NCBI GenBank assembly: GCA_959600905.1
Contig: CAUGNO010000010.1
Span: forward strand, 1 to 53,909
DNA length: 53,909 bases
Origin: UMGS1975 sp959600905
Lineage (GTDB): Bacteria; Bacillota; Clostridia; Christensenellales; QAND01
Direction: 5' to 3'
Every line of letters starts with the position of its first letter. Within the stretch, counting starts at the first letter, position 1. The notes beneath the pieces were generated by a model. It made no database searches. It saw only the letters and a list, made by a program, of their open reading frames with translations, and was not told the origin of the DNA. Below are positions 50,374-53,909 of the stretch, one piece after another. Position numbers and translations under genes: made by a program.

Positions 50374-50591
50374 CACTTAATATTCCGTGGTATTTATGGG
50401 TTCTCATTTATACGGGCGTAGCTTGCTCTATTACATCAGTATTTACTAGTAGAGCATCAATGAAAGCATGGAGAGAAAGAAACATAGAAAGGTCCGATCA
50501 ACTAGATAAGTTAACACTATTACTTTCTTGTTTTGGATGGGCGCTTGCAACAGGACTTGGACTTGTGTGTATGGCAATTTTTTCGAGATAA
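50370..50591 (+). CDS. Small two-helix membrane protein
   Basis: A 73-residue product with two membrane helices (about residues 6-26 and 48-70) and a charged middle (KAWRERNIERSDQLDK). GAGAGGAGGG lies just upstream and the start overlaps the stop of the RHH-like frame. No family recognised. Its stop abuts the end of the convergent minus-strand gene. Confidence 0.6.
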   Translation: MTLNIPWYLWVLIYTGVACSITSVFTSRASMKAWRERNIERSDQLDKLTLLLSCFGWALATGLGLVCMAIFSR

Positions 50592-50990
50592 TCAGTGATC
50601 TACTGAATATATGTATTTGGCAATTTCCTTCATAAGATCTTCAGCGGCTTTCCTATGGACTTCCTTTTGCGGCCCATAGAATGATTGGTCATCAAATTGG
50701 AATATCTTCTCGCGAAGATCATCGGGAAGAAAACGTATGATTTTCATACGAGCAGACATGTATTTTGGAAATGTATTTCCTCTTACTTCAATGGACAAAA
50801 CTTCACCAATCGCTTGGGCAAATTCATCATAAGATGCTTGCATAGCTTGTATGCGCGCTCTTTTGATCTGCAATTCTCGTTGGAACGCCATATCTTCTTT
50901 ATGACGATGATTGTCAAAGCATAATTGGATAAGCGTGGTTATTGTAGGTGCTGCAATGGCAGTAATAAGAGCTATCCAACTAGCATCCAT
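50592..50990 (-). CDS. Membrane-anchored prophage protein downstream of R3
   Basis: A 132-residue protein: N-terminal membrane helix (ASWIALITAIAAPTITTLIQL), then a long helical cytoplasmic part (HKEDMAFQRELQIKRARIQA and KEVHRKAAEDLMKEIAKYI). AGAGGTGAT precedes the ATG. It lies 28 nt downstream of repressor R3 on the same strand, so it is probably made in the lysogen. Function unknown; membrane-anchored lysogenic proteins often act in superinfection exclusion. Confidence 0.65.
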   Translation of the reverse strand: MDASWIALITAIAAPTITTLIQLCFDNHRHKEDMAFQRELQIKRARIQAMQASYDEFAQAIGEVLSIEVRGNTFPKYMSARMKIIRFLPDDLREKIFQFDDQSFYGPQKEVHRKAAEDLMKEIAKYIYSVDH

Positions 50991-51018
50991 ATTGGATCAC
51001 CTCTGTGAAATTAAGATT

Positions 51019-51225
51019 TTATAAGCGTGTAGGATCATCCGAGCGGCCCACGAGATAGTCAAGGGATACGTTGAAGAAGTCGGCGAGGACGATAGCCTTA
51101 GACAAGGGAGGATCAATTTCACCGGTTTCATACTTTTGATAATTACGTTGACCCATCCCAAGTATTTCGGCCATTGCCCTCAGTGTTATATTTTGGGCAA
51201 TTCTTAATTCTTTCAAGCGGGGCAT
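51019..51225 (-). CDS. XRE-family phage repressor R3 (CI-like)
   Basis: A 68-residue single-domain repressor: MPRLKELRIAQNITLRAMAE, then ILGMGQRNYQKYETGE, and LADFFNVSLDYLVGRSDD. It has no C-terminal dimerisation or cleavage domain, in contrast to R1 and R2. GGAGG precedes ATG 51225 by six bases. It is divergent from the Cro-like gene across two TGGAATT/TAGAATT palindromes, the usual CI/Cro switch layout. Confidence 0.88.
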   Translation of the reverse strand: MPRLKELRIAQNITLRAMAEILGMGQRNYQKYETGEIDPPLSKAIVLADFFNVSLDYLVGRSDDPTRL

Positions 51226-51245
51226 AACAAACCTCCAAAAAGATA

Positions 51246-51303
51246 TTGACATAGAATTAAAAATTCTATATACTACACATGAAATATGGAATTAAAAATT
51301 CCA
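51246..51303 (+). promoter_or_regulatory. Promoter P3 with two operators of the R3/Cro switch
   Basis: TTGACA (51246-51251) and TATACT (51269-51274) with 17 nt between. The spacer is the perfect palindrome TAGAATT-AAA-AATTCTA (51252-51268). A second palindrome TGGAATT-AAA-AATTCCA lies at 51287-51303, 35 bp downstream, in the leader of the Cro-like gene and opposite a possible leftward TTGATA box. Confidence 0.85.
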
Positions 51304-51324
51304 TATATATCAAAGGAGAGGGTG

Positions 51325-51522
51325 GTGTTGAGGAACAACCTAAAAACTGAACGAAAGAAAGCAGACTTAACGCAAACAGAGGTAGCAAAGTACCTCGGAA
51401 TCACGGTCAGGCAATACAGCGCCATCGAAACTGGCACTTCGGATGGCAGCATAAAAGTCTGGCGCAAGCTATCAGAGTTATTCCACAAACCCATAGACTA
51501 CCTGCTGGCACAGGATGTCTAA
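51325..51522 (+). CDS. Cro-like XRE protein
   Basis: A 65-residue HTH protein: NNLKTERKKADLTQTEVAKYLGITVRQYSAIETG, then LSELFHKPIDYLLAQD. It is the first gene after P3 and so occupies the Cro position. AAAGGAGAGG lies six bases before GTG 51325; TTG 51328 is equally possible. The upstream ATG at 51286 lies inside operator 2 and is rejected. Confidence 0.8.
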   Translation: MLRNNLKTERKKADLTQTEVAKYLGITVRQYSAIETGTSDGSIKVWRKLSELFHKPIDYLLAQDV

Positions 51523-51598
51523 CCACAGGATACCAAAAAGAACGAATGAAAATCAAGGGAAGTTTGGGCACAGAGCATGATTAAGAAGGAGGATAGAA

Positions 51599-51856
51599 AT
51601 GCCTAGGCTTAGGAAAACGGACTATGAAAAATTTGCCACGGGGATTGCGGCGAGGATCAAATATCATCAGGTTTTGTGCGGAGCAAACACAAATACAATG
51701 GCTGGAATCATCGGAAGAACGCCGCAAACATACACGGCAAGAATGAGACATCCGGGCGGATTTACTATAGACGAACTGTATTCCATTGCGCGGTTTGCTG
51801 GTGTATCTGTTGAGGATTTAATAGGGAAAAACGAACCTTCTTTGAGAAATGACTAA
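51599..51856 (+). CDS. Phage HTH-type regulatory protein
   Basis: An 85-residue product with lambda-repressor-like helices: AARIKYHQVLCGANTNTMAGIIGRTPQTYTARMRHPGGFTIDELYSIARFAGVSVEDL. Similar short proteins occur early in Firmicute phages. AGGAGG precedes the ATG by seven bases. Its targets are unknown. Confidence 0.75.
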   Translation: MPRLRKTDYEKFATGIAARIKYHQVLCGANTNTMAGIIGRTPQTYTARMRHPGGFTIDELYSIARFAGVSVEDLIGKNEPSLRND

Positions 51857-51881
51857 ATGAGATTAAGAGAGCCTGCCTTAA

Positions 51882-51972
51882 GCGGCACTCCAATCCTTTA
51901 AAAACACTCCCAAAAAATAGAATAAACGTCTGGCCTCGGCCGCACAGACAACCAATATATACGGAGTGCCGC
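51882..51972 (+). other. Possible structured RNA/DNA element before the small early genes
   Basis: GCGGCACTCC (51882-51891) and GGAGTGCCGC (51963-51972) are exact inverted repeats enclosing 71 nt. Inside, GTCTG (51928-51932) pairs with CAGAC (51945-51949), enclosing GGCC/GGCC. It fills most of the 144-nt gap and ends shortly before the RBS of the next gene; it might be a leader RNA or a replication-associated site. Confidence 0.4.
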
Positions 51973-52000
51973 GCAAGGTGGGCTTTCGGGAAAGGAAGCA

Positions 52001-52144
52001 ATGGCAAACTACGAATATTACGATCCGAAACCAAAGCGGAAACGGATCACGATTCCACAGAACAAAACGAACACACAGTACGGCAAGGACAAGCAAATTC
52101 AGGGGTATTTGCGGGAGGCAAACAAAAAGAAAGGACAGGTGTGA
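52001..52144 (+). CDS. 47-residue basic phage protein
   Basis: MANYEYYDPKPKRKRITIPQ begins the product, which stays highly basic to the end (LREANKKKGQV). AAAGGAAGC precedes the ATG. The stop overlaps the next start (TGATG). The lysine-rich composition suggests nucleic-acid binding, but no family is recognised. Confidence 0.55.
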   Translation: MANYEYYDPKPKRKRITIPQNKTNTQYGKDKQIQGYLREANKKKGQV

Positions 52145-52398
52145 TGGAAGAAGGGATTAACGGATTTATTGAGCATGACGGGGAGCGAACAGACCTTAAA
52201 GGATGCAAAAAAATTATAGCTGTGACCATTGCGGATGATGGAGTGCATGGCATTGCATACGGTGAATTTGATTTGATAGAAAAGGCGGCAATTCTTTGTG
52301 CATTTAATAAAGTAATGGAGGAAGCTGTTGAATCAACTCCTGGTTTGCGTGAAGCTATAAAACTTATCGAGGTGATTTACAATGAAACGCAGGATTGA
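52144..52398 (+). CDS. Hypothetical phage early protein
   Basis: An 84-residue acidic protein (GINGFIEHDGERTDLKGCKK, then AAILCAFNKVMEEAVESTP), with no family I can name. The ATG at 52144 overlaps the previous stop; AGGACAGG lies upstream. The GTG one codon earlier is an alternative start. Confidence 0.6.
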   Translation: MEEGINGFIEHDGERTDLKGCKKIIAVTIADDGVHGIAYGEFDLIEKAAILCAFNKVMEEAVESTPGLREAIKLIEVIYNETQD

Positions 52399-52501
52399 GC
52401 CCTACAGCGACGCCTGGTTCTACTGGGTAGGAGCGATAACAATCGCGGGATTTACCTTGTTCCGCTGGGGGGCCTGGATGGTATGGGCGGTGATGGGATG
52501 A
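52382..52501 (+). CDS. 39-residue membrane protein
   Basis: A short ORF with GAGGTGAT upstream, beginning 17 nt before the preceding stop. MKRRIEPYSDAWFYWVGAIT begins it, and the rest is one hydrophobic Trp-rich helix. Overlapping starts and stops on both sides (ATGA to the next ORF) favour real translation. Function unknown. Confidence 0.5.
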   Translation: MKRRIEPYSDAWFYWVGAITIAGFTLFRWGAWMVWAVMG

Positions 52502-52590
52502 AAACGGATAAAAGAAAAACCGCGCAAGCAGAGGCAACTGCAAAGCACGGCAAGTCAAATAACTCAAAACCAGTATACCACGGAACATAA
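52498..52590 (+). CDS. 30-residue polar ORF
   Basis: The start overlaps the preceding stop (ATGA). The product is Lys/Ala/Thr-rich (MKTDKRKTAQAEATAKHGKS...). It may simply bridge translation to the HNH-protein gene, whose RBS follows 1-2 nt after its stop. Weakly supported. Confidence 0.35.
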   Translation: MKTDKRKTAQAEATAKHGKSNNSKPVYHGT

Positions 52591-52601
52591 GGAGGTGCAA
52601 C

Positions 52602-52886
52602 GTGATAGGATGCTGCCTTGTCTGCGGCCGGGAGGGCACAGTGCACCGGCACCATATCATTCATGGGCGGGGAAAGCGGAAGCAGCAGGAAACGCCGTAC
52701 AGCGTGATCCCTCTGTGCCCGGCATGCCATAGCCAAGTACACGGAAAGCAAGGACATGCCCTGGATACGTGGCTAAAGCAGCGCTTGCAGGCACTGTACT
52801 TTGCGGAGGGATATACAGAGGAGGAAGTGCGACGGCTGATGGGCGGCAAGCTTGTCTTGAAAGACGGGGACGTGTGCAGGCAATGA
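52602..52886 (+). CDS. HNH-nuclease-like zinc-binding phage protein
   Basis: A 94-residue product with two CxxC-type knuckles around an HNH-like core: CCLVCGREGTVHRHHIIHGRG, then VIPLCPACHSQVHGK. Phage homologues sit beside recombination genes, as here, and may cut or bind DNA junctions. GTG 52602 follows AAGGAGGTG by four bases; the stop overlaps the next gene. Confidence 0.8.
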   Translation: MIGCCLVCGREGTVHRHHIIHGRGKRKQQETPYSVIPLCPACHSQVHGKQGHALDTWLKQRLQALYFAEGYTEEEVRRLMGGKLVLKDGDVCRQ

Positions 52887-53431
52887 CAGAGATTCAATTC
52901 AACGGCGCCCAAATGCAATACACAGACGAGGGCGTATGGCTCAAGCTTCATATCAAGGAGGAAAGCCGCCAAAAAGCAGCGGCACTGGCGCTGGGCCTGT
53001 CGTACGAAAAGCAGACGTATACCGCGCAGATCAAACGAGCGCGCAAAAAGCGAAGCCTGGACGCCAACGCATACTTTTGGGTGCTGTGTGACCGTCTGGC
53101 AGAGCAAACAGGGCTGCCGAAGGAGGAGATCTACCGGCACAGCATCCGGGAGATCGGGGGCGTATCCGAAACCTACTGCGGGAAAAAACAAGCGGTAGAG
53201 CGGTTATGCCGGGCCTGGGAAGGCAACGGGCTGGGCTGGCAGACAGAGACATACCCCAGCAAGCTGGAGGGGTGCCTGAACGCAACGTTGTATTATGGGA
53301 GCAGCACTTACGATGCAAAGCAGATGGGACGCTTGATAGACAACATTGTACAGGATTGCAGAGCGGTAGGCATAGAAACGATGGAGCCGGCCGAGCTATC
53401 GGCCCTGATGGATAGGTGGGAGACAACATGA
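52883..53431 (+). CDS. NinB-like phage recombination protein
   Basis: A 182-residue protein. KRSLDANAYFWVLCDRLAEQTGLPKEEIYRH and the ending YGSSTYDAKQMGRLIDNIVQDCRAVGIETM correspond to the NinB/Orf recombination-mediator group found with phage SSBs. It probably helps recombinase loading. ATG 52883 overlaps the previous stop (ATGA) and it overlaps ssb in the same way. Confidence 0.75.
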   Translation: MTEIQFNGAQMQYTDEGVWLKLHIKEESRQKAAALALGLSYEKQTYTAQIKRARKKRSLDANAYFWVLCDRLAEQTGLPKEEIYRHSIREIGGVSETYCGKKQAVERLCRAWEGNGLGWQTETYPSKLEGCLNATLYYGSSTYDAKQMGRLIDNIVQDCRAVGIETMEPAELSALMDRWETT

Positions 53432-53799
53432 ACAGAGCAACATTGATCGGGAACCTGACGAAAGACCCGGACATGCGGCAGACACAAAGCGGCGTATCGG
53501 TGTGTACGTTCACCCTTGCGGTGCAGCGGCGGTACGCAGACCAAAACGGGGAAAAGCAAACGGACTTTTTCAATGTCGTATGCTGGCGGGGGTTAGCGGA
53601 CAACTGCGCGAAATACCTTACAAAGGGCAGCAAGGCAGGGGTGCACGGCAGCCTTCAGAACCGCAGCTATGAGGACAAGCAGGGGAACAAGCGTACGGTG
53701 ACAGAGATCATCGCAGACGAGGTGGAGTTTTTGAGCCGAAAGGTGGAGACGCAAGCCCCGGCGTATGAAGAGATAACAGACAACGAGCTGCCGTTCTAA
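53428..53799 (+). CDS. ssb: Phage single-stranded DNA-binding protein
   Basis: A 123-residue SSB with one OB fold (MNRATLIGNLTKDPDMRQTQ, FFNVVCWRGLADNCAKYLTKGSKAGVHGSLQNRSYEDKQG) and a short acidic tail ending DNELPF, the protein-docking tip. It is shorter than host SSBs because the linker is reduced. Translationally coupled to the NinB-like gene. Confidence 0.95.
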   Translation: MNRATLIGNLTKDPDMRQTQSGVSVCTFTLAVQRRYADQNGEKQTDFFNVVCWRGLADNCAKYLTKGSKAGVHGSLQNRSYEDKQGNKRTVTEIIADEVEFLSRKVETQAPAYEEITDNELPF

Positions 53800-53809
53800 G
53801 GGGGAGAAG

Positions 53810-53909
53810 ATGGGGAAGAGCGGAATCCCTTACTTTCCGCTGGATGTCGAACTGGACGAAAAAATGGAATTGATAGAGGCCGAGTATGGGCTGACAGGGT
53901 ACGCCGTCA
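53810..53909 (+). CDS. Lin1244/Lin1753-type (DUF4373) phage protein, 3' end outside window
   Basis: The visible 33 residues, MGKSGIPYFPLDVELDEKME onward to EAEYGLTGYAV, match the N-terminal Lin1244/Lin1753 domain typical of phage replication-module proteins. GGGGGAGA precedes the ATG. The gene runs off the right edge. Confidence 0.8.
   Translation, partial: MGKSGIPYFPLDVELDEKMELIEAEYGLTGYAV

Larger units (their letters stand above)
45739..53909. mobile_element. Left part of a tRNA-Leu-integrated prophage or phage-like element
   Basis: The segment begins at the tRNA 3' end and continues beyond the window. Support comes from a tRNA-directed integrase, ImmA-type peptidase, several XRE repressors with divergent promoters, an excisionase-like gene, many short overlapping genes, and HNH, NinB-like, SSB and Lin1244-type proteins in phage early-region order. 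Structural genes and the right attachment site are not in the window, so a defective prophage or an integrative conjugative element cannot be excluded. Base composition of the immunity part (about 47-51 kb) is visibly richer in A and T than the flanks. Confidence 0.88.

Noticed and set aside
1..53909. CRISPR arrays, insertion sequences or transposase genes
   Set aside because: No regularly spaced repeats and no transposase motif were found; the only large repeat is the 273-bp pair in the immunity region.

Overview
The window comes from a Gram-positive bacterium of the Clostridia (Bacillota) with roughly balanced base composition. The core genes point there: hprK, whiA, rapZ, degV, a DUF1836 protein, a bofA/DUF2508 pair, an FHA-FtsW-PBP cluster and a yybP-ykoY riboswitch. 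An endospore former is likely: there is a BofA-family gene and a 44-codon gene resembling gamma-type small acid-soluble spore proteins behind a sigma-G-like promoter. Genus and species cannot be read from the sequence alone.

Positions 1 to about 45,650 are chromosomal backbone. A truncated DUF5685 gene, a DnaJ-domain gene and a membrane protein come first, then an ArsR regulator. A long rightward gene train (2,286-17,712) joins cell-wall synthesis (FHA protein, FtsW/RodA-type glycosyltransferase, class B PBP, MurB), DNA repair and replication (UvrC, DnaE) and carbon or envelope regulation (HprK, RapZ, WhiA). Most of its junctions are 4-nt stop/start overlaps or gaps of 1-2 nt. An ATP-type pfkA, two M20 peptidases, degV and dnaX-ebfC-recR follow. 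DUF2508-bofA lies just beyond, separated from recR by two inserted genes. A manganese-type riboswitch with its own terminator precedes a P-type cation ATPase. Then come a kinase/glyoxalase-like pair on the minus strand, a second phosphofructokinase with pyrophosphate-type active-site residues, a lipoprotein, a mannitol-dehydrogenase-family enzyme, the SASP-like mini-gene, an NCS2 permease with a possible attenuator, a DEAD-box helicase, tRNA-Leu(CAA), rarA, polA-coaE-transglycosylase-solute binding protein, and tRNA-Leu(GAG).

From the 3' end of tRNA-Leu(GAG) at about 45,740 to the end of the window lies the left part of an integrated temperate phage or related element. A tyrosine integrase faces the tRNA. 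Next are an ImmA-type metallopeptidase operon, three XRE repressors (R1, R2, R3), an excisionase-like protein, small membrane and HTH genes, and an early replication/recombination block (HNH protein, NinB-like protein, SSB, Lin1244/DUF4373-type protein cut by the window edge).

The most unusual part is the immunity region (48,150-51,530). Each repressor sits beside a strong rightward promoter whose 17-bp spacer is occupied by a palindrome, and the palindrome differs for each repressor. R1 and R2 have nearly identical C-terminal halves (a 273-bp direct repeat with two mismatches) but different HTH domains and operators, so the recognition domain and its operator look like one exchangeable cassette. 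The nearby ImmA homologue carries a membrane segment and a C-terminal zinc-ribbon-like domain. It is translationally coupled to a 30-residue membrane peptide whose stop codon touches the ribosome binding site of a lipoprotein gene. I infer a system in which one membrane-linked protease could inactivate two repressors of different specificity.
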